This document shows positions 1 to 13,067 of a stretch of 64,000 nt of DNA, piece after piece (the stretch's first letter is position 1; the number at the start of each line of letters is the position of its first letter). A program made the position numbers and the translations under genes. A model generated the notes under the pieces. That model had not been told where the DNA came from. It did not search any database and saw nothing but the letters and a program-made list of their open reading frames with translations. The stretch is from Volvox africanus (Eukaryota; Chlorophyta; Chlorophyceae; Chlamydomonadales; Volvocaceae): contig BSDZ01000010.1 in the NCBI GenBank assembly GCA_030268105.1, positions 286,001-350,000 on the forward strand. Reading direction: 5' to 3'.

Positions 1-3000
1 TACCTCCTTGAAGATTGTTCTATTCTTGTTTATGCGGTGTCGCATCCCCGGTTCGAGGCTTCTCGCAATCTCATGACGGGTCTGCAGCTGAGGATGATTC
101 CACCCGTCCTGAGTTCTCACGCTTACATATATCAATTTCTTTAATGTCGTATCTTTTCAATTGCTGTGATCCTTTGTGACGGGCTTCTTGGAATCCTGCA
201 CCTCCTCCAGGCGTTAACTGGGGCACCTGCGCCCTGCATGTCCTTGCCCTCACCTAATCATGTCCTCGACGGCGGTATCGCTGGTTCGTGCCTCATCAGA
301 GAAGTTTGTAGTTGGTGGCCCTCTGTTCAAAGTTTTCTCCGGTTGAATCCAGGCTACAAGGTCGCAGCATCCCAGCATCTCAAGTGGGCAGCGCCATCTA
401 ACAAGTTAACCAGTTGCTTTGTCGGAATAAAAACAAAAGCTACTATGATGCTTTCCTGTATGTTCGGTTTCAAACAAGGCGCCATGCGGCCTTCCCAGTG
501 AGCCAGGAAAATGTGTGAATGGCCTACGCAGCCACGTCCCAAACCTGTCAGCTATGCCGCGAAGCGGCTACAGAAAAAAACGACGAGGATAATAACAACT
601 AAAATATAGCACCATGATTAAAGATTGATTTGACGACCTAAGAGTCCGTTTTAGAGTCGCAAAGTTGTAAATACGTTATATACGGGCACATATATACGGG
701 CTTGATGTACGTTGGATTTCAGGTTCTGGCCCTGGGTTCGGGTTCGGGTGCTGGTGCTGAGCCGTTACCGTTCTGATCAGGAAGTTCAAGATGTAGGTAA
801 GAGGTGTAGGCGAGGCGCCTTGCGTCCGCAAGGGCAGTAAGGGACAGTGTAACGGTCTCCTTTTCACAAAAAACGTCCTGCCTTACTTGCTTCCTGCCTG
901 CGCTTATTATGCCGGGGTGCAGCGTTATTCGGCATTTTCCTGAGACTTGCCGTGCAGACTGAAAAGGTAACTTTGGGACGTATTTGCAAAACGGGTGTAA
1001 CTGCTAAGCTTGATATTTGATACCCAACTTGATACAGACTGTTTTTCTATGAGTACAAATCCGCGCTATCTGGCAGGGCAAGAGGCACCAGGCTCCGTCT
1101 CGCTTCATTCTTATGTTGTACGCACAAATTGCACATATGATAAGAATAACGAATGCAGTACATTAGGAAAGGGCGGCCTACAGAAGGACATACAGTGCAT
1201 TTCCTTGGTGCACTTGCTCGAGCGCACATAAAGACGCTGCCCGATATGCATTCCAAAATGGAAACAGCCGAGCGCCCAGCTAAACATAACTGAAAGAATG
1301 ACATTGCAGCCCATGGCAGCACAGAGATCTCAACCCGGAATTATTCACTCAGTCAGCATTCAATCATACATGGCTAACACATCCAATCATACGGGCATAT
1401 CCACCCACCACCCGCCCACCATGGCCACGCATATGTTCATTCTGACAGCTATTAGCGCATTGACGACTGAACCCATCTGGACTACATCCTACACCCTGAG
1501 ACACCCTTCGTACATCAGCTGTACCTGGCTGTAATTCCAACGCCAGGAGCTCTTAAGGGAGCTGCTCTGGGTTCCGAACCTTCGCAATCCTCCGAAATGC
1601 TATATAGCTACACGGCTAGAAGGCGCACGAGCACACACTGCCAAGCACCCGCTCGAGATGGGGCATATGCAAATGGTAACGCGGTGGGGCTCTTATTGTG
1701 CATCGCTGCGACATGGCGGGAAAGTAAAGCTCGTGCATGGATGGGCGCATCGCGACGCGCCTGACAGCGCAGTGCATTCCGGCCTGACATGCCAAGAATG
1801 CTCAACGAGACAGGGTATGCACGAAAGGTGGTTGTAACATCCCGAGGCATCGCTCCATCCAGGAGTTCGTGTTGAGAAGTGACAAGTGGCAGCCGTGAAC
1901 TGCAGCCGTAAACCAGTGCACCAGTGCACCAACACGTGCGGCGGCGGCGGCGATTTTAAGCGACATACCTTATCGAGTTTACCCCATCCCTCCACACACA
2001 CACGGGTACACAAATGGACGAATGCAATTACCCTATAATACATCCGGCTGCCAGGTGCCGGTGTTGCGGCCGTCAATCTGATCCAGTCAGATGAACCAAC
2101 GCAGCAGCAGTGGCGCAGATCCGACGGATTGGAGAGAGGCACACAAAACGGCAACCGAACATCGAACACGATACAGGCGAAAGAATGCAGCCGGCGTTCA
2201 ACATGCAGACGCGCCTGAAAACGCGTGTGGGTTTCGGAGTCAGCGTCAGTGTCTGCTCTACAGAGCTCTCCCTGAGAAGCAGACTTGGTACGAAATAGCT
2301 TTATTTATATGTGTGCGAATATATATATATATATATTTATATATCCGTACACAGGCGATGTGCTGCGCAGGGCCGTTTGTTGTGCCTGCAAATGGGAACC
2401 ATGGACTGGGGCTATATACCAGGTACTGATCGACTTCACGGCGGGCGCCTATGGGAGGCACTGCTGAGTTGAGACTTAGCGGGGCAAAGATACCGCAGAG
2501 GGGGCGGTGCGGTTCCAACTCGCAACTGTACACTCGCAACAATCCTTGAACTGTGTTACTGTAGTGCAGTTATTGAAATCCAGCTAACCGAGCCGCTGCC
2601 GTAGCCGTAGCCGCAGCGGCCACCGGCCCTACCCGACACCTCATGACCAATCTTAGGAATTCAGCCCCAACGCGTTCAAGAGTCCTCGGCACCACCCGCC
2701 AGGCGCCCCCACACGGATCTAGCTGCGGCTTTCAGAGTTTCCACCAGATGATGAATTCCTGGGCGTTAATTGTCAATGACCTGCATTCCCCCGGGTAGGC
2801 CACACCCCGACTTCAACAGTACGTAAAGGAAGCACCGAGACGTTAAGAAACTTGAGAAAATACGCTACCTCCGCCCATAAAAACCTGGCACCTCAACGTT
2901 CCGCCAGATCCCCTCCGAAGAAATGCGAAGCCATACAGCCAGCCTCCGATAAAACCTGAGCATGCAACATTCAGCAAATAGATAGACGGACGGATAGACG

Positions 3001-4744
3001 GACATATCTGAGGGGATAGATCGAACGAATGATATACCTAGTACGCCAGCCTACTGGCTGTTGCAGCAGTGGCATTCGGAATCACCGCAACCTACAGTCC
3101 CTGACGCCATTGTGGGAAGCTTAAGTACGTGTCGTGTGCTGTTCCCCCATGCGCCCAATTCGGCCATGCGAGTTACCGCAGCACCCGCTCGAATAACCGA
3201 GCCACTCGGGCCCACATCGCAAAATTGGTTGACCATACAAAGCAAGTGCGGGTCAAGATTTGCAACAAATAGAGACCAAGACCAAGACCAAGAGACACTA
3301 GGTGATGGCACGATTGCCTGGTGCATGTGCGTATGTGTTGATGTCCCGCGGAATACGTCCACCCGCGCTCGCGCATAAAACCCATTGCACTCGTAACGCA
3401 CACATCACGAAAGTGTCAGCGTCATCTCCATGCATGTTAGAGGGGTTGAGCGGTTCCTTCTTGGGACGCAAGTACATAGAACAACCTCAGGTAATCACGT
3501 GTGTATACCTTGCCAAGGCCTGACACGTAATGGGCCCCACTGTTGCGGTGGTGGTCCAGCAACAGTAACATCAGTGCAAGCTTATCACCATCACCATCCT
3601 CACCATCATCATCCTCACCCTCATCATCCTCATCCTCATCCTCATCATGTTTCACCACCACCATCAGCATCATCATCAGCATCAGCATCAGCATCATCAG
3701 CATCAGCATCAGCAGCCGCAGCCGCAGCAGCATCAACATCATCATCATCATCATGTTTCACCATCATCAAGTATCGTTGGCATTCAGGAAGGAAGAAAAG
3801 GCGGCGCACCCCCATATCCATAACCACAACGCATGCAGGCACCTGTACATATCGGTTGCTGATGCTGCAGGCATCATTTGCCGATACAAACATTTGCGAA
3901 CATACGTCGTCTGCGATGGTTACTGGCGCCGCGTACACGGAATCGCCTTTGATGCCCAGATATGCAGTGCTGAGATGACGAACATAGGTCAGTTCACATG
4001 GCACATGTGGATTGGCGATCCATGCAGCAGGTCGCGCGCGCCCGTACACGTGACCTGTCTCATCTCCTGACGCATCTGCGCACAACCCTCGCTAGGCCAT
4101 CGCGCCATAGCGACTGTTATGCAACACGATTTCAACTACTTTCAGCTCACACTCAGAAAGCAATGCTTAACCGCGCCTTCAACCAGCGCCTTTAGAACCT
4201 GCCTTCCAGGCAGCGAAATACGTGTTCGATGCACTGCGCGCATGGCCGGCGACAGGACCGACATAGACAGGTGGGGGGTTATAAAAGGATAAACATTGGA
4301 CTCGGACACCCCTTAGGAAGGAAGGAGGTGCAAATGTTGGTCCACATGACATGATATGACCGCCGAACCCACATCGGTTAGGTAAGCGCATCCCGTATGT
4401 GATCCTGTGACTGACATACCTATCTATCAATGTATCTATCTTTGTATCTATGTATCTTATCTATCTATGAACCAAAAAATCAAGAAACGAAGTGCGACTT
4501 TGCGAGATGTAAGTTACATGCGTAAGTCTGCGGGATGCAGATGGAAGACCGATCTGGCATCAACCTGTGAAGGCGCAGATGTTCGGTGATCCGCAGCAGT
4601 AGATGCGGTGAGACTAAGGTATAAGGAGTGTGCCGCGTGCTGTGCTGTGTTCTGACGTGCTGTGCTGTGTTCTGACGCTTTGCTTTGGTCTGCTTCTACA
4701 CTGCTTTACTGTGCTGTTGTGTGCTTGCTTGCTTGCTTGCTTAC
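1..4744. other. No confident gene; low-complexity patches
   Basis: I find no supportable gene. Open stretches on both strands are short, show no family motif and do not chain by splice phase. A short (TA)n run lies at 2318-2345 and a CAT/CAG-type tract at 3586-3769. The exonuclease gene to the right is transcribed leftwards and its last coding exon and 3' UTR were not located, so they probably lie in the right part of this stretch. Confidence 0.5.
3586..3769. repeat. Trinucleotide-rich tract (CAT/CCT/CAG)
   Basis: About 180 bp of imperfect CAT, CCT and CAG triplets. It would read as His/Pro then Ser/Ala runs on the plus strand and Met/Leu or Asp runs on the minus strand. Nothing recognisable flanks it in any frame, so I treat it as a microsatellite rather than coding sequence. 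Confidence 0.7.
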
Positions 4745-7700
4745 CGCGGCGTCCAGGATCGCGTACTTCAGTTGATCCGGTTGCAGCTTGGGCGCGCTCC
4801 AGTCCGACATCGTAACTCTCTGAGGTGGGTGGCACGTGCGTGTGTATATATGTGTATATATGTGTATATATGTGTATGTATGTGTATGTATGTGTATGTA
4901 TGTATTTATGGGTGTTACACTGTGGGCGACTCGCCCTTCAAAGACGAGCACCGGGGGTCCTGACCGGACCGAGCCACAGCGCAGGGGAGGAACACGTGGC
5001 TTTGTCTGTCTGTCCTGCCACGTTCTCCCCCTCTCACTTGGGCCAGCGAACCCTCAGAGGCTCTCGCCTGGCCACTTACAGAGCACTCAGGGCCACCAAG
5101 AAACCACAGAAAGGCCCAACAGAAAACGGGGGACACCTAGCTGCTCAAAGGACGGGGAAACCTCTCCTCTAACCCGAAACTGACCTGGCAAGAGCCTGAC
5201 AGACACACACACACACATGTATGTGTATGTATGTGTATGTATGTGTATGTATGTGTATGTATATGCATGTATGTGCATGTATGTGCATGTATGTATTATG
5301 TATGTGTGTATGTAGGTGGGTGTGTGTGTGTGTGTGAGAGAGAGAGAGAAAGAGAGAGAGAGAGAAAGAGAGAAAGAGAGGGTGTTAGCATCGAGCAGCG
5401 GATCCCGACCCCAAGGGGAATCCCCAGGCGGGTTCCGCATCCAAGGGAGGGGAAGGGGGAGGGGGAAGACGAATACACGATACATGATACCGCTGTAGAG
5501 GCGCTGCTGTAAAGCATCACTAACCGCGATGGTGGAGTATGACGTCTAGCTCCGTCCAAGTTAGAGAAGGTGAAAACGTTTGAACGTAATTTAGGTAGCC
5601 GCCAAGGCCGCAAATAGATCCCGGAAATAATGCAATAGGATCCGTAATAAAGTATACTTTTGGCCTTGCTGTTGATAGCGGCTAACAGGTACTGCTGACC
5701 GCTGGTACTATCATGCGAGTGTACCTCCCAACTCCCTTATTCTAGAAAACAAAGCGCCCTAGCCCATCGACCAGCCCCCAAACACGCCCGGGCTACCCTG
5801 AAGACCGCGCGCACGCCAACCAAACGAAGCACAGTCTCACGCGAACTCGCCTGGGACAGTGGCGGCGGTAGCAGCCGCAAAGGGCAAGGACGTGCACATT
5901 GCGAGAGAGAAAAGGAGAGGGGGACCAAACCGGTTCGCATCACACAGATCAACAGCTGACAAGCAGGCAATTCAGGGTCAGTTGTGCAAACCGCAGACAT
6001 AGACACACATGTGACGCGCCCTAATCGATTATCATCGCACCCCGCCTGCAGGCGCGAAGAATGACGACTTTGACACCTCGTCGGGGGCTGGAGCATGGGG
6101 CTTCACGCGCTTTGTGAGCATGTGACCGGCCAATCAAGAAAGTGCAGAAATAAACTTGGTCGCCGTAAAAGAACAAGTGCGCGTGCACCGCGCCGCTTGG
6201 ATGAACGTTCGGATCAACGACATGCGGTCGTCAGAAGTCTCGAAAACGAGGCTTAATGACGATACCGTTCTCGAGCGCATTCAGTGCCGTGGACGCTGAG
6301 CTTCACGCGCGCTACTACATACCTTGTTTTTTGGCATTCCCACCGAGGGCTCCAGAACCGCTTGGACGAGAGCCCGTACACCTGTTTTGGAATGACCACA
6401 AGCCTTCGCGACTTTTTGGATGTCTGTGATCTTGCACCTGCATTATATCACAACAACGTCGAATGCAAAACCCAAAGTATGTCTTACGGATGACATTTAG
6501 GGCTTTTTGCGCCGTTTGCGCGCCCCGTACGTGTCAACACGCAGTCTCCACCCTCACCAATGCAGTGGCCCTAAATCCACACGCACGATGCACGAATGGT
6601 CTTAGGAGCTGGCGTGCCTGCAAGTAAAAATCGTGCATGCACAACAGCGAACCTGCTCCCTTTACGCGCGGCGTAACTACGGCCGCCCATCCAAATACAG
6701 GACAGGAAAATTTCCATCAAACCCACCATCACCTCTCCCTAACCCATTGTCATTACCTCCTTAAACATGCACATGCCTCCCTCACTACAGTAAGATGTTG
6801 TGCTACTTCGCGGCATTACCGAGTCGCCCCCTCCCCGCATGGTCCGCAGCCTCTTCGCTCCACCAATTCCAAACTCCTTGCCTTCGCCCTGCTCTCAGCA
6901 GCACACAACACCTCCCTGATTTTTACTAATAGCATTCATGCCATTACCTCATTACTCATCCCATTTGATTGCGACTATTGAATATAACTAATAACATACA
7001 TGAGAACATTACGCACGCACGCGCACGCACGCTCACCAGAAGGTCGGCTGGCCGAAGCTTTCTTCGAATTTGCGTTCGTCGTTATTCATCCAGGCCGCCA
7101 CCACGAGCTCCACATCGCTATCTTCCATGAAGCCGGTGCGGAATGCGTCTGGCAGGCCGCATGTCAGCGTGCGCACCACCACCACTAGCCCGGCTGACGA
7201 CAGCTGCAGCACTGCCACCGGGTGGGACTCACCGGGGACAGTGTCGGGCCTCCACTCCATATCCATGGCCACGATACCTAGTACCAGCCGGGCGGCACGC
7301 GGCGGGTTATTAGTTGTCCTTTATTAGGTAGTTGGCTACTTGACAACTATCCTCGCAACTCAAGCAAATTTCCAAAATGACCAAATGACTAACGACAAAA
7401 AAACTGCACGTACGTATGTGCACGCATGCTCACCAGTTTCATTGAAAAGTAATATTTTTAATGACCAGTTTTTTAGTAATCGCTTACCATCCCACATCCT
7501 AGACCGCAGCACTTCGATTGCGGCGTTAGCCGCCTCGGGCGCATCCACCAATAGCACTTCCATAGCCCCCAGCCTGAGCTCCTCCAGGCCGGCCAATCCC
7601 TTTGCCGGGTGACCAGGAGGAAGCACCTCATATGGGGCAACAGTTGCCGCAAAGGTTGCTTTCCAGTCGATGACTGCACGGAAGGTTGTGAGACCGGCGG

Positions 7701-8088
7701 CGCTCGTGGACGGCGGCGGCAATGATGAGGACTTCAAGGGGGCCCCGGTGGCGGCGCCTCGGCTGCTGCCGGCTGTTGCTCCAGCAGCCGTAACAGCAAT
7801 AGCAGTAGCAGTAGCAGCAGCAGCGCCCGCAGCGGGGCTTATAGAGGCTGAAGCCGTTGGTGCTGCTGTTGTTAATGCCGCTGCTGCTGTGCGAGCGCCG
7901 TCGCTCGGCATCTCGTTGGTGCCTTGCTGCGGAATTTGCGTGTTAGGTTGCCTGTTAGCGGCGGCCTGCTGTGTTGCCGCTGATGCCGCCATGTGCCTTG
8001 GGTCTTGCTGCATTGCCCGCTGCTGCGGCGGCGGCATCTCCTGCGGGGGCATCTGCTGCTGTGTCTGCTGCTGTGACGACTGCCGGGG

Positions 8089-8119
<31 letters not shown>

Positions 8120-9255
8120 TGCTGCTGCTGTATTTGTTGCTGCTGTATTTGCTGCTGCTGTATTTGCTGCTGCTGTATTTGCTGCTGCTGTGTCTGCTGT
8201 TGCACCCACTGCCATTGTGGCTGCTGTGATTGCGTCTGCGTCTGGTGCTGCTGCTGCGGCTGCTGTGACTGCTGATGTTGTGGTTGCGGCTGCTTCATCT
8301 CCGGCTGCAGCTCTCGCGTCTGATCCTGATGCCAGTGCCCTAGCTTGTGTAAGACCTGCTGCGAAGCTTTGCTCAAGATATCCGCTTGCTGTAGAAGACG
8401 GGGTTTTCGGCTAGCAGCATGCTCGTATAGCAGTTGGCCCTGCCCCTGGCCTTGCTGTTGTTGCTGCTGTTGTAAGATAACTTGATTCTGTTGCTGAGCT
8501 TGTGATTGAAGCCAGGGCAGCTGCTGCTGGAGACCGCCGCTCTGGGAACCAAATGCCTGCTGCTGGTATTGCTCTATGAGGACTGACTGCGACTGCTGTG
8601 ACTGGGGTTGTTGCGACTGCAAGTGAGGCTGCTGCTGCTGCTGCTGCCTTCGGGGTTGCCATGGCTGTTGCTGCTGCTGTGGCTGCTGTGGCTGCTGTGC
8701 GCCACTGCCGTACCCGAGCAGAAGTTGTTGATGTTGTGGCTGCCGCTCCAGCAACTGAACCTGCTGGAGGTGCTGCGGAAAGTTGTAAAGCAAATGACTC
8801 TGGGTATTTGCAGCTGCAGCTGGCAGGGGCAGAAGTGAGAGGGCATGCGACCCAGATGGCGTTTCCGTCCCCGCTGCTGCCACTGGCGTTGAGGCGAGGC
8901 CCGCTCCGGTCACCGTCGGTAGCTGTGTGGAACCCGTTGCACCGACAAGAGCGGTTGGTCCCGTAGCGGAGAACATTGATTGCTGCATAAAACTTGGTTT
9001 TGAAAGCTCATATGCGGCTGTCGACGAGCTGCTGTAAATGTTGCTGCCCGCCGCTCCGGCCAGCTGATGCTGTTGTTGGGGCGTTAGGCCGGCAATCCCA
9101 GCAGGGCCCAGGAGTATTCCTGCTTGATGACCCTGCTGAAGTTGTTGCATCAATGAAACAGCTGGGTTTTCGTTTCCGGCGGGGCTGTAGAGCGCAGGAG
9201 GGTAAGCGAGCTGCGTCAGACCGGTTGGGCTCACGGACTGCAGCAGATTGTACAT
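4745..9255 (-). CDS. Poly-Q protein with DEDDy 3'-5' exonuclease domain (RNase D/WRN type), 3' end incomplete
   Basis: Four exons join with matching phases: 9255-7488 (from ATG), 7277-7037, 6437-6323 and 4819-4745 (2199 nt, 733 codons). Residues 1 to about 520 are low complexity, mostly Gln with Pro, Ser and Ala, including a tandem IQQQQ run near 8100-8190. The exonuclease fold starts near residue 535 at the end of exon 1 (LLVDAPEAANAAIEVL). Exon 2 gives motif I MDMEWRPD (catalytic D-x-E) and motif II with NNDERKF. Exon 3 carries the Asp-Ile-Gln segment expected before motif III. Exon 4 gives MSDWSAP and YAILDA, the Tyr and Asp of the DEDDy class. Such enzymes remove nucleotides from 3' ends of DNA or RNA in a two-metal reaction; the substrate here cannot be told. 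The last exon has a good donor (GTAAGC) and no stop, so the C-terminus is missing from this model. The Q-rich half has no counterpart in standard WRN-exo or RNase D proteins. Confidence 0.82.
4837..4906. repeat. TGTATA/TGTATG microsatellite
   Basis: Runs of TGTATA and TGTATG on the plus strand, inside the exonuclease intron just upstream, in transcript direction, of the motif III exon. Confidence 0.85.
5205..5383. repeat. Compound (CA)n, TGTATG and (GA)n microsatellite
   Basis: ACAC at 5200-5217, then TGTATG/TGCATG units to about 5300, then TG and a GA-rich tract to 5383. It lies in the 1.5-kb intron between exonuclease exons 3 and 4. Confidence 0.85.
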
Positions 9256-11440
9256 CCTGATGAAGGCTATGAAATTAAGCGTTTCGTTTTCTGGACGTTA
9301 TCAACGGTTGTATGGTGCGGAGGGCGGCGGTATCGTTACCCGCGACCGCCGAAGAGCGCGACCAGGTGCACGCACCTTACAGGTTATAGCGTCTATAAAG
9401 ATGAAATATATAGGAACTCCATACTAGCGCAGTCATTTTGCGGGAAGCACATATGTATGCTTAGAATCACTTCGGCGCTGTACGTCAATGCGGCAGAGGC
9501 TTTTACGGAGCCGGCATCAGTGTCATAGTCAACTCCCTTTTAAACTCGAATATAACGTCATATTATTTGTACGCAACCAGCGGAGCGTGTGAATAAGAAT
9601 TCCAAACCGTCGTAAAGCACTACCACCACCGGATGCCACCAAACCGCTGGCCTTCCAATTCTTCTGGCCAGTCACGAAAACATAATAGTTTAGAACACTT
9701 GTGCCAGTTTGCTCGACAAAACTACGGATGTCGAGTGATAAATTCAGGCATTCATTGTGAAAGCCTTCGTCAATTTCAATATTATTTGAGTATTTGTTAG
9801 CGCCTAAGTAGGGTTACACCTGGACGCAATCCCTACAACTTTGTCCCCTCGACTGTCATTTTGTTCGTCATCCGAAATCGGTCTCTCTCCGGGAACTTCT
9901 ACCCCGTAAGCATGCAAGTGCGCCCCTAGGAATGATCAACTTTACTTAGAGGTGATATAAACGATAACGTAACGCCTTACCGAAGCAGTGCCCATCTCTT
10001 TTATGAAGATGACGCCGCAGACCCATGGCAATACAGAGAGAGAGCTGTCCTAAAATACAGTGAATTTTGTAGTGAATAATAACATTTAAACTTCTATAGT
10101 GATTACTGGCAGCACCGTAAACCGGCCGAGGAATTGACTTGAATCGCCAAGTTTTTCTCCGTATTTTTAATGTACATTTCCCTAGTAAGTGTTAATGCTG
10201 CCAATTATTTGATGCGGAACACTTGCTAAGATGATTTTACGCTGAGGCTGATCGTATGATTAAAACTTACGATGCCAATGGATTGGCGAGTCGTAAATGC
10301 ACCAGTAGCAGCACAGACAACTTGCTAACCTCCATCCAATATCCTGGCTCAGACGGCATCATGCAATGCCTGCTCTATACAACCATGCTTATTCTATTCA
10401 ATATGTGAACGTAACGCTGTTTCTTGTTGTGTTCCTTCAACAACATATATAATGTGACGAGCCGTCTAGGCAGATTGCCATATTTCAGCAGTCGTCTTCC
10501 GGACGAGTCGACGCTCATCTCCTTGGTGTTCCTTGCACTATTACTTAATAATATCTAAATTCCCGTTTTTGCAGCAGTTTGTTGACGCAAATCAATTACC
10601 CGGTTCCAACCCTTCTCTTTGTTCAACAGATATCAAATGTCCAGCGGCCCGCTGAAATTCCAGGTTTACGCGCCGTTGCTTCATTGAGATTATCCGAAGC
10701 CTGGATACTCCCGTTGAGTTCCTCTCCTTGAGTGCCTTGAAACATGGACTTCACAGGTCAGACTGAGACAGCCTAATAGCGATGTCGTTGGTAAGTTGTT
10801 GCAGTGAGTGGCGCATCCACTCAAACGGTGTCACTCACAATTTTCAATGTAATATTAAACATTTTACATTTTCGTGAAGTCCCAGAGCGCACTGGTAATC
10901 GGACGGAAGCTTAATGGAAGCTGTGGAGTCTGGGGCTTGTGAGACGGGACGCGTGATAGCGAAGAGCGACATTCGTAACGTCTCGAGGCGCCTCGATGCT
11001 CGTGCTTAGACTGCTTACTGTACCTCTTCGTACGGTATCCATTTGAGGTTCGATATCCGGTCCTGTCGACTGAAAGCAGTTTATTTCCAGATGTTGCGGC
11101 AACTGTTCGCTTGCCTAGCCATTCGCCTAACCTGGCAAGTTCTCCCCCCTACATTTGCCGATAATCAAGCGCGGGCTTAGCATTTTACCCTTATCCAAGG
11201 TCACGGCTCTGGAACAACCCCCTTTCATTGTATTGTTTGGTGTTTATCTTACCCCTTTCCACACTGTACTGCTTGCGGCTGCAAGGCGGCTACCCCAAGG
11301 CAGGGAATACGGAATAAGAACATGGACGCATTGTGAATAACGTTAAATCAGGTACTGTGCGTCCCTTACTGCGACCACGTTGTTAAAATTCGTTTTGCGC
11401 CTTCCTACAACTTATCGTTTTGTTTACTACATTATAAATA

Positions 11441-11525
11441 TTACACACACACACATATATATACATACATACATATATACATGTATACATATGTGTGTGT
11501 AGATATGTGTATACATATGTAACAT
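11441..11525. repeat. (CA)n/(TA)n microsatellite
   Basis: ACACACAC followed by ATACAT, TATACATG and GTGTGTG runs. Intergenic. Confidence 0.85.
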
Positions 11526-12622
11526 ACATAAGATCACAGCGGAGCGCGAACGGCTCGAATGCAGCGCCCAAATGAACGCCTTCCGCAAAACAATATAGGC
11601 CTTATGCGGCCAGGCATACTAGGTTCCCCTGCATTCTCAAACGTACAATATATTCAAGGACCCTCTGAAACATTAAAGGCGTTCTCACAGTCACTCACTG
11701 CCATTCACAGACGCGTCCTAAATCCTAAGGGAGAGAGAGGTACCAAGAGGTTTCAAGACTTGCCTTAGGGTCATCCATACATGATCCTAGAGGGATGATC
11801 GACAGGGAGTGCTTGAACGTGTGCCGGGATCGTGTGTCCGCAAGGAGTCCGCTTAGAGGGATTACTAATAAGGCGTTAAGAAATGCTCACAGGCTCCGCA
11901 GAGATGCCCCGTGTTCGGTTTCCGCATAAATAAGGCTAATCGTTATTGGCCAAAAATGTACGCAATCGTACTGCGAGCTGCTCTGTGATTCGTAAGTTGT
12001 CCTCAGGTATGGAAAAGATATTACCGGTAATATGATGTTATATAATATATGGAGCTTGGGGCAAAAGGACACACCATAAACTGTATATTCAGCTTTCCGT
12101 ATGTACGAATTACGGCTGTGCAACCCATGAACTACCGCAAGCCGAGAATGGACGAGAACGTGCTGTTGCGGGGACTCGTTCGCGCGAGAAATCGTTCACA
12201 TGCCAAACAGAAGCCATTCAAATTTGCACGTTTATTTAATCATCTCCTCGCATCTGCCAACTGCCATTCGAACACAGTCTGCCGATTAATAAGAGCGACC
12301 TTCATTCGTACCATTCCGGTGCCGGGAATCGAGAAAATTCGACCTCGACAAATGTAGGCGAAGGCTTTTGCCATCTGCACACAGTCAAACACGAAGCATC
12401 AGAATACACGTTTCTGGGGATTTGAAACGGTGAGATTTCAACCTTTCATGTCACAAGAGCCCGCCATAACGTGCGCACTCTTTTCCGGGCAAGCAAAACG
12501 CATTAAAATTTACTTGAATTGATAGAGCCTTCTGAAAACAACCAGAATGAATGTTTTTTAGCGGAAAACTGCCTCAGGATATGTAACGCACATTTCAGCA
12601 ATGTATCGGGATAGCACAGCAA

Positions 12623-12926
12623 CTAGGGCCGTGAATGCGTCACGGCACGTCACGCACTCACCAAGGAGATCTCGTGTGCCAGTTATGAACGGAGAGCGTC
12701 AGTCACGGTCAGGTTGCACAGCAGGACTGTTGTCTCAACGCGCCCAAAAGTAGCGTGTGAGCTTTGACCTAGGGCTGCGAGTGCCAGTGCCCGTGCGAAG
12801 GCATTCACGGCCCTAGGTCAAAGCCCACACACTATTTTTGGGCGCTTTGAGACAACAGTCCTGCTGTGCAACCTAACCGTAACTGACACACGAGATAACC
12901 TTGGTGAGTGCGTGAAGTGCCGTGAC
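12623..12926. repeat. Foldback (inverted-repeat) element
   Basis: The left arm at about 12639-12775 pairs imperfectly with the right arm at 12810-12926. Shared blocks include GACCTAGGGC, CAGCAGGACTGTTGTCTCAA and GTGCGTGA-type ends. The 16-mer CTAGGGCCGTGAATGC at 12623 recurs inverted at about 12799-12814 next to the loop, giving a second overlapping inversion. There is no coding capacity. It looks like a foldback or MITE-like element lying about 140 bp beyond the fumarase stop codon. No target duplication was identified. Confidence 0.8.
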
Positions 12927-13002
12927 ACTCGTACCTCAGCCATTAACAGTGGGGGCCTACGCCGGCGCCAATGCTACAGACACTGACACCAGCACGTTAT
13001 CT

Positions 13003-13037
13003 GAGCATCTTTAGAGTTGTAAACTCTGAAGATGCTC
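13003..13037 (-). other. Short hairpin in fumarase 3' UTR
   Basis: A 35-bp near-perfect inverted repeat (arms of about 15 bp, one mismatch, 3-nt loop) lies 31-65 nt downstream of the fumarase stop codon. It could be a 3' UTR or processing structure; function is unknown. Confidence 0.55.
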
Positions 13038-13067
13038 ACATATCTAGTTTCCTAAGCTGCCGTCGCT

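Larger units (their letters stand above)
9256..13067. other. Intergenic region between two leftward genes
   Basis: No open frame here shows family motifs or a phase-consistent exon chain. The first 200 bp left of 9420 should hold the promoter and 5' UTR of the exonuclease gene; an AT-rich TATAAAGATGAAATATATAG stretch at about 9392-9412 is a possible core element but is unproven. The region also holds a microsatellite (11441-11525), a long foldback (12623-12926) and, at its right end, the 3' UTR of fumarase. Confidence 0.6.

Noticed and set aside
1693..2169. 158-codon minus-strand frame
   Set aside because: No recognisable domain, Cys-rich in a way typical of shadow frames, and no adjoining exons.
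3430..3978. Plus-strand frame reading His/Pro then Ser/Ala runs
   Set aside because: The composition comes entirely from the CAT/CAG repeat, and the opposite strand is just as open. No motif or splice context supports a gene.
4197..4272. Plus-strand peptide resembling the end of an RNase D domain (VFDALRAW)
   Set aside because: It lies on the strand opposite the exonuclease gene and is only a few residues long; judged a coincidence.
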